64,000 nucleotides of DNA from Pseudomonas yamanorum (GCF_900105735.1 NZ_LT629793.1:4278001-4342000), one strand, 5' to 3'; positions 26,929 to 36,330 are shown, counted from the first letter of the stretch. Numbers and translations are program-made. The notes: generated from the letters alone by a model not told the origin.

Positions 26929-27512
26929 GCCTGAGTGATGTGAAGCATTGGGTGTTCGACATGGATGGCACCCTGACGGTGGCCGTGCATGACTTTGCGG
27001 CGATTCGCGTAGCGTTGGATATTCCGGCGACTGACGACATTCTTACCCACCTGGCGGCATTGCCCGCCGACGAAGCAGCAGCCAAGCATGCGTGGCTGCT
27101 GGAGCATGAGCGCGAGTTGGCGCTGGGCTCGGTGGCGGCGACCGGTGCGGTGGAGTTGGTGCGGGAATTGGCCGGGCGCGGTTATCGGCTGGGCATCCTG
27201 ACGCGCAATGCGTGGGAGCTGGCCCATGTGACGTTGCAGGCGATCGGCCTGGCGGACTGCTTTGCGGTTGAGGATGTGTTGGGGCGCGATGATGCGCCGC
27301 CCAAGCCTGATCCGGGTGGTTTGTTGAAGCTGGCGCGAGCGTGGGAAGTGACGCCGCAAGAGATGGTGATGGTCGGTGATTACCGCTTTGATCTGGATTG
27401 TGGGCGGGCGGCGGGGACCAAGACGGTGTTGGTTAACTTGCCGGATAACCCGTGGCCGGAGCTCGCGGATTGGCATGCCGAAGATTGCGCGGTATTGCGC
27501 CGGATGCTCTAA
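26925..27512 (+). CDS. HAD-family phosphatase
   Basis: 195 aa, phosphoglycolate-phosphatase-like HAD. Motif I DMDGTL at 12-17 (nucleophile Asp12), motif II LTRNAW near 93-98, motif III lysine at PPKPDPG near 125-131, and motif IV VGDYRFDLDCGRA near 146-158. Small cap domain (about 20-85). Cytoplasmic small-metabolite phosphatase of unknown substrate. The start ATG lies inside the tesB stop (ATGA), so translation is coupled. Confidence 0.9.
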   Translation: MSLSDVKHWVFDMDGTLTVAVHDFAAIRVALDIPATDDILTHLAALPADEAAAKHAWLLEHERELALGSVAATGAVELVRELAGRGYRLGILTRNAWELAHVTLQAIGLADCFAVEDVLGRDDAPPKPDPGGLLKLARAWEVTPQEMVMVGDYRFDLDCGRAAGTKTVLVNLPDNPWPELADWHAEDCAVLRRML

Positions 27513-27532
27513 CCCCAGGCAATGAAGATCAA

Positions 27533-27621
27533 ATGTGGGAGCTGGCTTGCCTGCGATGCAGACACCGCGGTGTATCAGTAACACCCAGGTGATGCCATCG
27601 CAGGCAAGCCAGCTCCCACAT
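27533..27621. repeat. REPIN, GCTGGCTTGCCTGCGAT family
   Basis: Inverted REP pair from ATGTGGGAGCTGGCTTGCCT to its complement ending AGCTCCCACAT, around a centre with CACCGCGGTG. Located between the convergent HAD and alpha/beta-hydrolase genes. Confidence 0.9.
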
Positions 27622-27644
27622 TTTTGATCCGGTTTCTTCAGTGG

Positions 27645-28622
27645 TTATGGAAACAACACCTTCTGCCCTTCAGGCGACGTAAACATCTTGTCCCCGTCAT
27701 GCCCAACCCCCGGCACTTCCACCAGCTTGTGGCCCAACTGCGGGTGCCGCTGCTTGAGGTAGTCAAAGTAGTTGTGCCCGCGAATCAAGCGATACGCGCC
27801 CTGGGTTTCAGCCCCGCAGCTCTTATCCAGCGCCGGGTGATTCGGGTCGGTGTCCTGCTGGCCCAGCAGGTAAGTGACATTACGCGAAACGTAAGCCTGC
27901 TCGAGTTGCTCGGCACTTTGCCCCTTGGCATAGGCCGGCAGGTTTTGCATGCCGTATTTCCAGTCATTGAAATCAGGGCAACTGGAAACATCGAACTTCA
28001 CCGGACGCTGCGGGCTGAAGTAGGCGTAGGACGAAGGGTTCGCCACCACGTAGCGCAAGCTGATGCCTTCGGTTTGCAGCAGCGGGTGATCATGCCCGGT
28101 CAGGGCAAAACGCTGCACCACCTGGCCGCCGCCGGAATGACCGGCCACCACGATTTCCTTCAGGTTCGGGAACAGCTTGCGGTTGCCCAGGTGCTTGATG
28201 ATCTGGTCCAGCGCGCCGTAGGAGCTGATCTGGCCCGGGCCGGTGGACGGCTCGCCGGCCATCCAGTCATTGCTGTTCCAGCGCAGGGTCTGGTTGTCGA
28301 CCTGGTTGCGCTTGATGTCGGTCTGGTTGAGAAACTGCGGCGCAATTACCAGGGTGTTGGCGTTTTGTCCTGCGTCTTTGGCGGCCTTTTCGCCGCTGTC
28401 CAGGTAGGTCATGGCGTTGCGCAAGCGGCCATGCACGATGATCAGCGCGCGGGTGACTTGAGGCAGCGGCTGGCGCCAGTCCTGGCTCAAGCCGACGCTC
28501 AGGTCGCCGGCATCCAGGTGAAAACGATCGGGGCTGACCACCTTTACGCCGTGCTCGGCGGCCCAGGTGGAGGAGGAACAGGTGATCAACAAACCTAACA
28601 GCAGACCCAGTCGTTTATTCAT
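27645..28622 (-). CDS. Secreted alpha/beta-hydrolase-like protein
   Basis: 325 aa with a signal peptide (MNKRLGLLLGLLITCSS..., about 1-22). The nucleophile elbow GHSGGG lies near 164-169; IIVHGRLRNAM near 61-71 marks the early strand, and the GVGHDGDKMF segment near 303-312 probably holds the catalytic His. The acid residue is not assigned. Likely periplasmic esterase or hydrolase. It begins on the base after the metallopeptidase gene ends, so both are one transcript. Confidence 0.72.
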   Translation of the reverse strand: MNKRLGLLLGLLITCSSSTWAAEHGVKVVSPDRFHLDAGDLSVGLSQDWRQPLPQVTRALIIVHGRLRNAMTYLDSGEKAAKDAGQNANTLVIAPQFLNQTDIKRNQVDNQTLRWNSNDWMAGEPSTGPGQISSYGALDQIIKHLGNRKLFPNLKEIVVAGHSGGGQVVQRFALTGHDHPLLQTEGISLRYVVANPSSYAYFSPQRPVKFDVSSCPDFNDWKYGMQNLPAYAKGQSAEQLEQAYVSRNVTYLLGQQDTDPNHPALDKSCGAETQGAYRLIRGHNYFDYLKQRHPQLGHKLVEVPGVGHDGDKMFTSPEGQKVLFP

Positions 28623-29513
28623 TTAAAGGCTCTTGGCGGTAAAGGTGTCGCATTGAGTGATCTGGCCCTGGGCGAAGCCGGTCTTAAACCAGCGAACCCG
28701 CTGTGCCGAGGTACCGTGGGTAAACGAGTCAGGTACCACGCGGCCCTGGCCCTGTTGCTGCAAGCGGTCATCGCCGATGGCGTTGGCCGCATTCAATGCT
28801 TCTTCAATGTCGCCAGGCTCCAGCCAGTTCAGGCGCTTTTGCGCCCGGTTGGCCCACACACCGGCGAAGCAGTCGGCTTGCAGTTCCTGGCGCACCAACA
28901 GGCCGCCGTCGCCTTGCATCTGCCGGCCTTGCTGGCGGGCTGCCTGAATCTTCGCCGAGATGCCCAGCAGCGTCTGAACGTGGTGTCCGACTTCATGGGC
29001 AATCACGTAGGCCTGGGCGAAATCCCCGGCGGCCTTGAAGCGTTGGGACATTTCCCGGAAGAAATCCAGGTCCAGGTATACCTGTTGGTCTGCCGGGCAA
29101 TAGAACGGCCCGCTGGCGGAGGTGGCGCCACCGCAGGCGGAGTTCACCCGACCGCGGAACAGGATCAATTTGGGGTTCTTGTAGGTCAGGCCGTTTTCCT
29201 GGAACACCTGGGCCCAGGTGTCTTCGGTGTCGCCGAGGACGGCGCGCACGAAGTCGGCCTGTTCATCATTGGCCGGTGGCGCCTGGCGGGTTTGCGGGCT
29301 GACGGAGGGCGCTTGCTCGGTGAGCTGGCCGCTGAGTTGCCCGAGGATCTGCATCGGGTCCTGGCCGGTCAGCCAGCCGATGCCGACGATCAGCACGATG
29401 GCCGTCAGGCTCAGGCCCTTGCCGCCGCCAAAACGCATGCCACCGCCACCGCCGCCACTGTCATCGCGGGCGTCCACCACGTTGTCGCTGCGTCGGCCTT
29501 TTTTCCATAGCAT
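28623..29513 (-). CDS. Neutral zinc metallopeptidase, YpfJ family
   Basis: 296 aa. N-terminal Gly-rich cytoplasmic tail (GGGGGGMRFGGG near 20-31), one membrane segment (about 34-49), then the periplasmic peptidase domain with the zincin motif HEVGHH near 169-174 and the downstream QELQADCFAG third ligand region near 208-217. Four cysteines (SACGG, FYCPADQ and others) are as in the family. Membrane-anchored; substrate unknown. It abuts the following alpha/beta-hydrolase gene with no gap. Confidence 0.88.
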   Translation of the reverse strand: MLWKKGRRSDNVVDARDDSGGGGGGMRFGGGKGLSLTAIVLIVGIGWLTGQDPMQILGQLSGQLTEQAPSVSPQTRQAPPANDEQADFVRAVLGDTEDTWAQVFQENGLTYKNPKLILFRGRVNSACGGATSASGPFYCPADQQVYLDLDFFREMSQRFKAAGDFAQAYVIAHEVGHHVQTLLGISAKIQAARQQGRQMQGDGGLLVRQELQADCFAGVWANRAQKRLNWLEPGDIEEALNAANAIGDDRLQQQGQGRVVPDSFTHGTSAQRVRWFKTGFAQGQITQCDTFTAKSL

Positions 29514-29628
29514 GTGGCAATCCTCTTGATGGTTCTGCAGCTCAGTGTTGTTGGTGTGTAGGGTTGGCGCCAGTCCGGCTGTCTGACGATGCTAAACGCT
29601 GTGTCGGCCGGCCTGTATGAAGCTTCTG

Positions 29629-30045
29629 TCAGTCGCGGCAATAGCCTTCGCCGGTGTCGACGATCAGGCAGTCCTTCTTGTCGGCCAGCCATTTCAGGCC
29701 AGTGGCTTCGCCGTCGCCGGCGCTCAGGATCTGCGGGCCGTCCGGGCGTTCAAAGGTGATGCCGTCTTCGGATGCCTGGCCCTTGAAGGTGCCGGAATCA
29801 TCGTCATCCAGGCCGTATTTCATGGTCAGTACATAGTGGCCGCGGCCGATGCTGTCGTCCTTGGCGATGGTCAGGTTCAGGCCTTCGACACCAATCCATT
29901 TGCCGACCCATTTGTCGGTGGGCAGCACTTCCGGTACCAGCGTCGCTTGGACGGAGGGCGGTGCCGGCGCCTTGGCGGTCTCGGCTTGCTTGTCGCAGGC
30001 GCTGAGCAGCGCCAGGGTCGAAAGAATCAACAGGGTTTTTTTCAT
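29629..30045 (-). CDS. Small lipoprotein with C-terminal DUF-like domain
   Basis: 138 aa. Lipobox LLSAC with Cys17 as the anchor, then a Ala/Pro linker (about 18-40) and a small beta-rich domain (about 45-138) with GKWIGVEGLNLTIAKDD, GHYVLTMKYGLDDD and a C-terminal KDCLIVDTGEGYCRD having a likely Cys-Cys pair. Exported lipoprotein of unknown function. It follows no gene closely; a promoter for it would be in the 186 bp upstream. Confidence 0.7.
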   Translation of the reverse strand: MKKTLLILSTLALLSACDKQAETAKAPAPPSVQATLVPEVLPTDKWVGKWIGVEGLNLTIAKDDSIGRGHYVLTMKYGLDDDDSGTFKGQASEDGITFERPDGPQILSAGDGEATGLKWLADKKDCLIVDTGEGYCRD

Positions 30046-30231
30046 GGTACGAAGGCCTTGGTTAAAAAACGCGCAGTGGGCGGGGCGGCGTGAAGCGTTG
30101 GACTGGAAAACCGCAATTTAGTGCGCTGTTCGAACAGTGTTTGGTTATGCTCTTGAGCGAGGCGCTTTACCCGTTCTAGATTATGCCGCGGTATGCGGCG
30201 GTCATTTCAGCCTGCCACTCAAGAGAATGCA

Positions 30232-31110
30232 ATGACCCTCAGCACCCCACTTTCCGGCGTCAACCACCCCCTCAAAGGCATTTTGCTGATTGTGGTGGCC
30301 ACTTTTCTGTTTTCCAGCCACGACGCGCTGTCCAAATACCTGGCCGGGTTCTACCCGATCGTGATGGTGGTGTGGGCCCGTTACCTGGTGCACACACTCT
30401 TGATGGCCGGGATTTTCCTGCCGCAATCAGGGCTGCGGGTACTGCGCAGTAAACGACCGTTGCTGCAGGTGGCGCGGGCCTTGTGCCTGCTGGGCACCAG
30501 CCTGTTTTTCACGGCGGCGTTGCACTTTATCCCGTTGGCCGAGGCCACGGCGGTCAACTTTCTTGCGCCGATTCTGGTCACCGCCTTGTCGGTGCCGCTG
30601 CTGGGTGAGCACGTGACCCGTGGCCAATGGCTGGCGGTGATTTGCGGGTTCATCGGGGTGTTGATCATTGTGCACCCCGGCGGTGAGCTGTTCACCCCGG
30701 CGGTGTTGTTGCCTCTGACGTCCGCGCTGTTCTTCTGCTTCTACCAACTGCTTACCCGCATCCTCAGCAAGTACGACACGTCCACCACCAGCAACTTCTT
30801 CGCCGGGCTGTGCAACACCTTGGTGATGAGTGCGCTGGTGCCGTTCTTCTGGCAAGTGCCGAGCCTGTGGCATGGGGTGTTGATGCTGGCGCTGGGCAGT
30901 TGCGGGATGACCGCGCACTTGATGCTGACCCAGGCCTTCCGCTTCGCGGCGCCGGCCTTGCTGGCGCCGTTCGGCTATTGCCAGATCGTGTTTGCGGGGT
31001 TGTTGGGCTGGCTGGTGTTCAATCACACCCCGGACCTGACCACGGTGGTCGGGATCGGGGTGATTTGCCTGAGCGGGTTGGCCGCTGCCTGGCAGCAGCG
31101 GCGCAGGTAG
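30232..31110 (+). CDS. EamA/DMT family transporter (RhaT/PecM-like)
   Basis: 292 aa from the ATG at 30232 (AGAG eight to ten bases upstream; an earlier in-frame start lacks a site). Ten hydrophobic helices as two EamA repeats: LLIVVATFLFSSHDALSKYL, LAEATAVNFLAPILVTALSV and AFRFAAPALLAPFGYCQIV are typical. Inner-membrane permease of unknown substrate. It ends five bases before the convergent MFS gene of the quinate cluster; no terminator is visible between. Confidence 0.82.
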   Translation: MTLSTPLSGVNHPLKGILLIVVATFLFSSHDALSKYLAGFYPIVMVVWARYLVHTLLMAGIFLPQSGLRVLRSKRPLLQVARALCLLGTSLFFTAALHFIPLAEATAVNFLAPILVTALSVPLLGEHVTRGQWLAVICGFIGVLIIVHPGGELFTPAVLLPLTSALFFCFYQLLTRILSKYDTSTTSNFFAGLCNTLVMSALVPFFWQVPSLWHGVLMLALGSCGMTAHLMLTQAFRFAAPALLAPFGYCQIVFAGLLGWLVFNHTPDLTTVVGIGVICLSGLAAAWQQRRR

Positions 31111-31115
31111 GAAAT

Positions 31116-32450
31116 TCAGACCTCGACGGTCGGAATCTTGCGCGGCGCCATGAAGTACATCCAGATCAGCGCGATGAAGTACATCGCCGGAATCAGGGTG
31201 AACAGCACGGTGTAGTTGTTGTTGGTCACGGTCAGGATATGGCCGACGATCTGGGTCATGAACATCCCGCCGATGGCCGCGCACATGCCGCCAAAACCAA
31301 ACACCGTACTCATCATGTGCTTGGGCGTGTAGTCCATCACCAGGCTCCAGATGTTGGCCGTCCAGGCCTGGTGCGCGCCGATGGCCAGGGAGATGGCAAA
31401 CACCGCGACCCACAGCTGGCTGGAACCGGCGGCCATGATCACCCCGACGATGCAGCAGGCGAACAGCAGCATCGACAACAACCGCGCCTTGATCGGATTC
31501 ATCCCACGGCCGATCAGGAACGAAGACAGAATCCCGCCGCCAATGCTGCCGAAGTCCGCCGTCAGATAAATGATGATCAGCGGGATGCCCATCTGGGTCA
31601 CGTTGATGCCCAGGTTGTATTGCTGATTCAGGAACGGCGGCAACCAATACAGGTAGAACCAGAACACCGGTGCGGTCATCGAGTAGGCGAGGGCGAAGGC
31701 CCAGGTGCCGCGCATCCGCAGGATGCGGCTGAACGGCACGCGGGGTTGTTCCGGTTCGACTTCCTGCTGCACGTAGTCCAGTTCCGATTGCTTCACGCTC
31801 GGATGGTCTTCCGGGTTGTAGTACTTGAGGCCCCAGAACAGCAGCCAGATCCCGCCCAGTGCCGACATGCACAGGAAGGCGGCCTGCCAACCCCACACGT
31901 GAAGGATCAGCGGCAGCAGCATCGGCGTCATCATCGCGCCGACGTTGGTGCCGGCATTGAAGATCCCGGTGGCCACGGCACGCTCGCCGGCAGGGAACCA
32001 CAAGCGGGTGGTCTTGACGCAGGCCGGGTAGTTGGCGGCTTCGGTCAAACCGAGAATGAACCGGCAGACCATAAAGCCCACCGCCGAGGTGGCCAGGCCG
32101 TGGGCGCCGGTGGCCAGGCTCCACAGCAGCACCGCGCAGAAGAACACGCGCTTGACGCCTACCCGGTCGATCAGCCGGCCTTGCAGCACAAAGCCGATGG
32201 CGTAACCCACCTGGAACCAGAAGTTGATGTTGGCGTAGTCCATCGCCGTCCAGCTCATTTCCTTGGCCAGGATCGGTTGCATCACGCCGAGGGCGGCGCG
32301 GTCGATGTAGTTCAGGGTGGTGGCGAAAAACACCAGGGCCAGCATGCCCCAGCGGGTTTTACCGACAGCCATGGCGCCACGGATTTTGTCGCCGATGCCG
32401 CTATGGGGATTGCTGTGGCGCACGGCCACGGCGGGATTTTGCGAAGGCAT
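31116..32450 (-). CDS. MFS transporter, ACS family, probably for quinate/shikimate
   Basis: 444 aa with twelve hydrophobic helices. MFS signature NYIDRAALGVMQP in TM1 and RLIDRVGVKRVFF after TM2, with the anion:cation symporter family layout (ExuT/GudP relatives). It is divergent from quiC and shares its promoter region of 256 bp, where PcaR-like and second-motif sites lie. Adjacent dehydroshikimate, quinate and AroQ genes make quinate, shikimate or dehydroshikimate the most likely cargo, inference from context. I recall the same gene order in P. aeruginosa PA0241-PA0245. Confidence 0.75.
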   Translation of the reverse strand: MPSQNPAVAVRHSNPHSGIGDKIRGAMAVGKTRWGMLALVFFATTLNYIDRAALGVMQPILAKEMSWTAMDYANINFWFQVGYAIGFVLQGRLIDRVGVKRVFFCAVLLWSLATGAHGLATSAVGFMVCRFILGLTEAANYPACVKTTRLWFPAGERAVATGIFNAGTNVGAMMTPMLLPLILHVWGWQAAFLCMSALGGIWLLFWGLKYYNPEDHPSVKQSELDYVQQEVEPEQPRVPFSRILRMRGTWAFALAYSMTAPVFWFYLYWLPPFLNQQYNLGINVTQMGIPLIIIYLTADFGSIGGGILSSFLIGRGMNPIKARLLSMLLFACCIVGVIMAAGSSQLWVAVFAISLAIGAHQAWTANIWSLVMDYTPKHMMSTVFGFGGMCAAIGGMFMTQIVGHILTVTNNNYTVLFTLIPAMYFIALIWMYFMAPRKIPTVEV

Positions 32451-32592
32451 GAGGAAGTACCCGTTTTTTTTGAAATTTTTATGGTGTGTTCAGGGTCTTG
32501 GTTAACCGAGGCCACTCAACCCGAGCGGGACTCAATGTGCTGTCGATGGTGCGCAGAGGCTAAAAAATCGTCAATTCGCCGATTGCCATTCT

Positions 32593-32607
32593 GTTCGATA
32601 ATCGCCC
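32593..32607. promoter_or_regulatory. PcaR/IclR-type operator-like site, quiC/MFS promoter
   Basis: GTTCGATAATCGCCC, with the CGAT-A-ATCG core, matches from memory the GTTCGATAATCGCAC box described for PcaR in P. putida, differing in one base of 15. It lies between the divergent MFS and quiC genes. It is inference that an IclR regulator binds here. Confidence 0.5.
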
Positions 32608-32609
32608 AT

Positions 32610-32633
32610 AAAACTAACCGGTTCGTACATTTC
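32610..32633 (-). promoter_or_regulatory. Shared motif AAATGTAC-N5-GGTTA-N-TTT (copy 1)
   Basis: Minus strand reads AAATGTAC, five bases, GGTTA, one base, TTT. The same pattern occurs at 36804-36827 in front of aroQ. It includes the 8-bp palindrome AACCGGTT at 32616-32623. It starts two bases after the PcaR-like box. The TetR-family protein of this cluster is the obvious candidate binder. Confidence 0.45.
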
Positions 32634-32706
32634 AATTGCTGTGATGAACCTGGCGGCCAATAATTTGCCGTAAATAAGACCTGCTTCATCTGCCGGGAGT
32701 CGCCCC

Positions 32707-34605
32707 ATGCAACGCTCCATCGCCACCGTTTCCTTGAGCGGAACCTTGCCGGAAAAACTCGAAGCCATCGCGGCTGCCGGGTTTGATGGCGTGGAAATCT
32801 TCGAAAACGATCTGCTGTATTACGACGGCAGCCCGCGTGAAGTCAGGCAAATGTGCGCCGACCTCGGCATTGCCATCACCTTGTTCCAGCCGTTCCGGGA
32901 TTTTGAAGGCTGCCGCCGCGACCGCCTGGCGCGCAACCTTGAACGAGCCGAGCGCAAGTTCGACTTGATGCAGGAGTTGGGCACCGACCTGGTGCTGGTG
33001 TGCAGTAACGCGTCAGCCGATTCCGTTGGCGATGAAAGCATTCTACTGGATGACCTGAGCCTGCTGGCCGAACACGCTGGCCGCCGTGGCCTGCGCATTG
33101 GCTATGAAGCGTTGGCCTGGGGCCGACACGTCAACACCTGGCAACAGGTGTGGAACCTGGTGCGCAAGATCGATCATCCGAGCCTGGGCGTGTTGCTCGA
33201 CAGCTTCCACACCCTGTCCCTCAAGGGCGACCCGAGCGCTATTGCCGAAATCCCCGGCGACAAGATTTTCTTTGTGCAGATGGCCGACGCGCCGATCCTG
33301 GCGATGGATGTACTGGAGTGGAGCCGGCATTTCCGCTGCTTCCCAGGCCAGGGCGAGTTCGACCTGGCGGGCTTCCTCGCCCCCATCATCAAGAGCGGCT
33401 ACACCGGGCCGTTGTCGTTGGAAATCTTCAACGACGGCTTCCGCGCCGCACCGACCCGGGCCAACGCCGCCGACGGCCTGCGCTCGCTGCTGTACCTCGA
33501 AGAGAAGACTCGCCAACGGTTGGCGGAGGAAGCCAAACCGGTCCCCGAGATTCTGTTCGAAACCCCGGCCGCCAGCGAATACGACGGCATTGAATTCCTG
33601 GAATTTGCCGTGGATGAAAACCTCGGTGCCAAGCTCACTTCATGGCTGGAGCGTCTGGGCTTCGTCAAGGCCGGGCAGCATCGCTCCAAGAGCGTGAGCC
33701 TGCTGCGCCAGGGCGATATCAACCTGATCCTCAACTGTGAACCCTATTCCTTCGCCCACAACTTCTTCGAGGCCCACGGCCCGTCGTTGTGCGCCACGGC
33801 GATCCGCGTGAAGGACAGCGCCAAAGCCCTGGAGCGGGCGGTGGCTTACAAGGGCCAGCCGTATCGCGGGCTGGTCGGCCCCAACGAGCTGGAGCTGGCG
33901 GCCGTTCGTGCACCAGATGGCAGCCTGATCTACCTCGTCGACCAGAACGAAGGCGGCCTCTACGACACCGACTTCAACCTGCAACCTGCAAGCGCTGCCA
34001 GCGGCGGCCTGCTGCGCATCGACCACATGGCGATGGCCTTGCCCGCCGACAGCCTCGACAGCTGGGTGCTGTTCTACAAAAGCCTGCTGGATTTCGAAGC
34101 CGATGACGAAGTGGTGCTGCCCGACCCCTACGGCCTGGTGAAAAGCCGGGCACTGCGCAGTCGCTGCAGCTCGATTCGCCTGCCGCTGAATATTTCCGAG
34201 AACCGCAACACCGCGATTTCCCACGCGTTGTCGAGCTATCGCGGCTCGGGCGTGCACCACATTGCCTTCGACTGCGCGGACATTTTCGCCGAGGTCAGCC
34301 GGGCCAAGGACGCCGGTGTGCCGCTGCTGGATATCCCGCTCAACTACTACGATGACCTGGCGGCGCGGTTTGATTTCGACGACGAGTTCCTCAGCCAGTT
34401 GGCCTACTACAACGTGCTGTACGACCGCGATGCCCAGGGCGGTGAACTGTTTCACGTCTACACCGAGCCGTTCGAAGGCCGGTTTTTCTTCGAGATCATC
34501 CAGCGCAAGAACGGTTACACCGGTTACGGCGCGGCCAACGTGGCGGTGCGCCTGGCGGCCATGGCCAAGTCCCGCAGCGGTGCGGTGCGCCAGGCCAGGT
34601 TGTAA
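32707..34605 (+). CDS. quiC: 3-dehydroshikimate dehydratase with HPPD-like C-terminal half
   Basis: Converts 3-dehydroshikimate to protocatechuate. 632 aa. The N-terminal TIM barrel (about 1-280, AP-endonuclease-2-like) has all four metal ligands that I know for P. putida QuiC: Glu134 (YEALAWG), Asp165 (LLDSFH), Gln191 (VQMADA) and Glu239 (SLEIFND). The C-terminal half (about 295-610) is a two-lobe VOC/4-hydroxyphenylpyruvate-dioxygenase-like domain with His, His and Glu in RIDHMAM, GVHHIAFDC and FFEIIQRK, so its iron site is also retained. GGGAG stands before the ATG. Divergent from the MFS gene, followed by the TetR gene after 71 nt. Confidence 0.94.
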   Translation: MQRSIATVSLSGTLPEKLEAIAAAGFDGVEIFENDLLYYDGSPREVRQMCADLGIAITLFQPFRDFEGCRRDRLARNLERAERKFDLMQELGTDLVLVCSNASADSVGDESILLDDLSLLAEHAGRRGLRIGYEALAWGRHVNTWQQVWNLVRKIDHPSLGVLLDSFHTLSLKGDPSAIAEIPGDKIFFVQMADAPILAMDVLEWSRHFRCFPGQGEFDLAGFLAPIIKSGYTGPLSLEIFNDGFRAAPTRANAADGLRSLLYLEEKTRQRLAEEAKPVPEILFETPAASEYDGIEFLEFAVDENLGAKLTSWLERLGFVKAGQHRSKSVSLLRQGDINLILNCEPYSFAHNFFEAHGPSLCATAIRVKDSAKALERAVAYKGQPYRGLVGPNELELAAVRAPDGSLIYLVDQNEGGLYDTDFNLQPASAASGGLLRIDHMAMALPADSLDSWVLFYKSLLDFEADDEVVLPDPYGLVKSRALRSRCSSIRLPLNISENRNTAISHALSSYRGSGVHHIAFDCADIFAEVSRAKDAGVPLLDIPLNYYDDLAARFDFDDEFLSQLAYYNVLYDRDAQGGELFHVYTEPFEGRFFFEIIQRKNGYTGYGAANVAVRLAAMAKSRSGAVRQARL

Positions 34606-34676
34606 GGTGCTGGCGCTTCCTTCGGCGTGCGGCGCGGCCCATAATCACCGCCTGCACCTAAGGCCGTGAGCGCACC

Positions 34677-35342
34677 ATGACCCTGACTTCCGAGCTTCCC
34701 GCCGCGGCCACTGCGCCGCGCAAGAGCCGCAAGAACAACCCGGAAAAGACCCGCGAGAACATTCTCCAGGAAGCCATCGTCGAGTTTGTTCAGCAGGGCC
34801 TGTCCGGCGCCCGAGTGGACGCGATCGCGGAGCGTATCCAGACCTCCAAGCGCATGATCTATTACTACTTCGGCAGCAAGGAGCAGCTCTACGTCGAGGT
34901 GCTGGAGAAGCTTTACGGCGACATTCGCAACACCGAGACCCGGATGAACCTGACGGCCCTGGAGCCCCGGGAAGCGATTCGCCGGCTGGTGGAATTCACC
35001 TTTGATCACCACGATCAGAACGTGGATTTTGTGCGGATAGTGAGCATCGAGAACATTCACAACGCCGAGTACGTAAAGCAGTCGACGTCCATCAAGGCGA
35101 TGAACAGCAACATCCTCGAGGCCCTCGGCACTACGTTGCTCCGCGGGGCGGAGATGGGGCTGTTCCGCGAAGGGCTGGAGCCGCTGGACGTGCACCTGCT
35201 GATCAACTCGTTCAGTTTTTACCGGGTGTCGAACCGCCACACCTTCAGCGAGATCTTTCAGATCGAGTTGTCGGATGAGTCGGTCAAGCAGCGGCATCGG
35301 GCGATGATCTGCGAGTCGGTGTTGCGCTATTTGCAGGCCTGA
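34677..35342 (+). CDS. TetR-family transcriptional regulator of the quinate cluster
   Basis: 221 aa. A basic, flexible N-terminus (about 1-25) precedes the TetR HTH with SGARVDAIAERIQTSKRMIY followed by YYFGSKEQLY near 41-70, and the rest is helical ligand-binding domain (about 80-215). Sitting 71 nt after quiC in the same direction, it probably regulates this cluster in response to a quinate-pathway compound. A repeated motif in both promoter regions (32610-32633, 36804-36827) could be its operator. No ribosome site is obvious before the ATG, suggesting weak translation. Confidence 0.85.
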   Translation: MTLTSELPAAATAPRKSRKNNPEKTRENILQEAIVEFVQQGLSGARVDAIAERIQTSKRMIYYYFGSKEQLYVEVLEKLYGDIRNTETRMNLTALEPREAIRRLVEFTFDHHDQNVDFVRIVSIENIHNAEYVKQSTSIKAMNSNILEALGTTLLRGAEMGLFREGLEPLDVHLLINSFSFYRVSNRHTFSEIFQIELSDESVKQRHRAMICESVLRYLQA

Positions 35343-35358
35343 GTTCAACACTGAGCAA

Positions 35359-35449
35359 ATGTGGGAGCGGGCTTGCTCGCGAAGGCGGTGGGTCAGTAAA
35401 ACATCCGGTGGCTGACACTCCGCATTCGCGAGCAAGCCCGCTCCCACAT
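35359..35449. repeat. REPIN, GCGGGCTTGCTCGCGAA family
   Basis: Inverted REP pair from ATGTGGGAGCGGGCTTGCTC to its complement ending GCTCCCACAT, between the convergent TetR and dehydrogenase genes. Confidence 0.9.
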
Positions 35450-35469
35450 TTTTGATCCCGTTTCTGCAG

Positions 35470-36330
35470 TTAGATGTTCATGCTTCGGAAGTGCGCGAGC
35501 ATTCTCTCGGCATCCGCCACTTCGCCACTGAACAACTCAAACGCCTTCACCGCCTGAAACACCGCCATGTTGCCGCCATCCAGGGTGCGGCAACCCAGGG
35601 CGCGGGCGTTGCGCAGCAGTTCGGTTTCCAGCGGGAAATACACAATCTCCGCCACCCACAAGTCGGCGCGCAAGGTGTCCAGTGGTACGGGCATGCCCGG
35701 CAGCTTGGCCATGCCCATCGGTGTGGTATTCACCAGGCCGTCGGCTTCGGCCATGGCGCTTTCCAAGTCATTGCCTGCCTGAGCCCGACCGGCACCAAAA
35801 TGCTGGTTGAGGTTATCCGCCAGGCTGCGGGCGCGCTCGGCGTCCACGTCAAAAATACTCAAGCGTTCCACGCCTTCGCCCAGCAGCGCATGGGCCACTG
35901 CCGCGCCGGCACCGCCTGCGCCCATTTGCACCACGAACTTTCGAGCCACATCACTTAAGCCCCGGCGAAAGCCTTCGGCAAAGCCCAGGCAGTCGGTGTT
36001 GTGGCCGATGCGTTTACCGTCGCAAAGCACCACGGTATTCACCGCGCCGATGCCCCGCGCTTCGGGCGACAGTTCGTCCAGCAGCGGCAGGATCGCCTGC
36101 TTGCACGGGTAGGTGATGTTCAAGCCGGTGAAGTTCATCTGCTCGGCGGCCATCAACAGGTCGGGCAGGGCGCGGGTATCTGTTTGCAACTGGTCGAGGT
36201 CGATCAGGCGATACAGGTAACGCAGGCCCTGTGCATCGCCTTCGCGCTCGTGCAAGGCCGGAGTACGGGAAGCCTGGATGCCGGCGCCTATCAGGCCGGC
36301 GAGAATTCGACGTTTGGACACCGGGCTCAT
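35470..36330 (-). CDS. NAD-linked quinate/shikimate dehydrogenase (AroE family)
   Basis: 286 aa AroE-fold enzyme. Substrate domain has [12 protein letters not shown] near 17-28 and NITYPCK near 71-77 with the catalytic Lys, and NTDCLGF near 110-116 with the Asp. The nucleotide motif [10 protein letters not shown] near 137-146 is followed by IFDVDAERA, where an Asp at the end of the second strand favours NAD over NADP; biosynthetic AroE usually has a basic NRT there. So it is a catabolic quinate/shikimate dehydrogenase (YdiB/QSDH type), oxidising quinate to dehydroquinate. Its ATG overlaps the aroQ stop by four bases. Confidence 0.88.
   Translation of the reverse strand: MSPVSKRRILAGLIGAGIQASRTPALHEREGDAQGLRYLYRLIDLDQLQTDTRALPDLLMAAEQMNFTGLNITYPCKQAILPLLDELSPEARGIGAVNTVVLCDGKRIGHNTDCLGFAEGFRRGLSDVARKFVVQMGAGGAGAAVAHALLGEGVERLSIFDVDAERARSLADNLNQHFGAGRAQAGNDLESAMAEADGLVNTTPMGMAKLPGMPVPLDTLRADLWVAEIVYFPLETELLRNARALGCRTLDGGNMAVFQAVKAFELFSGEVADAERMLAHFRSMNI

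Noticed and set aside
30427..32124. 565-aa minus-strand frame over the EamA and MFS genes
   Set aside because: Its sequence has no domain, and both underlying genes have membrane helices and motifs in other frames.
30810..32663. 617-aa plus-strand frame over the MFS gene
   Set aside because: Antisense shadow, Gln/His/Gly-rich, no family likeness.
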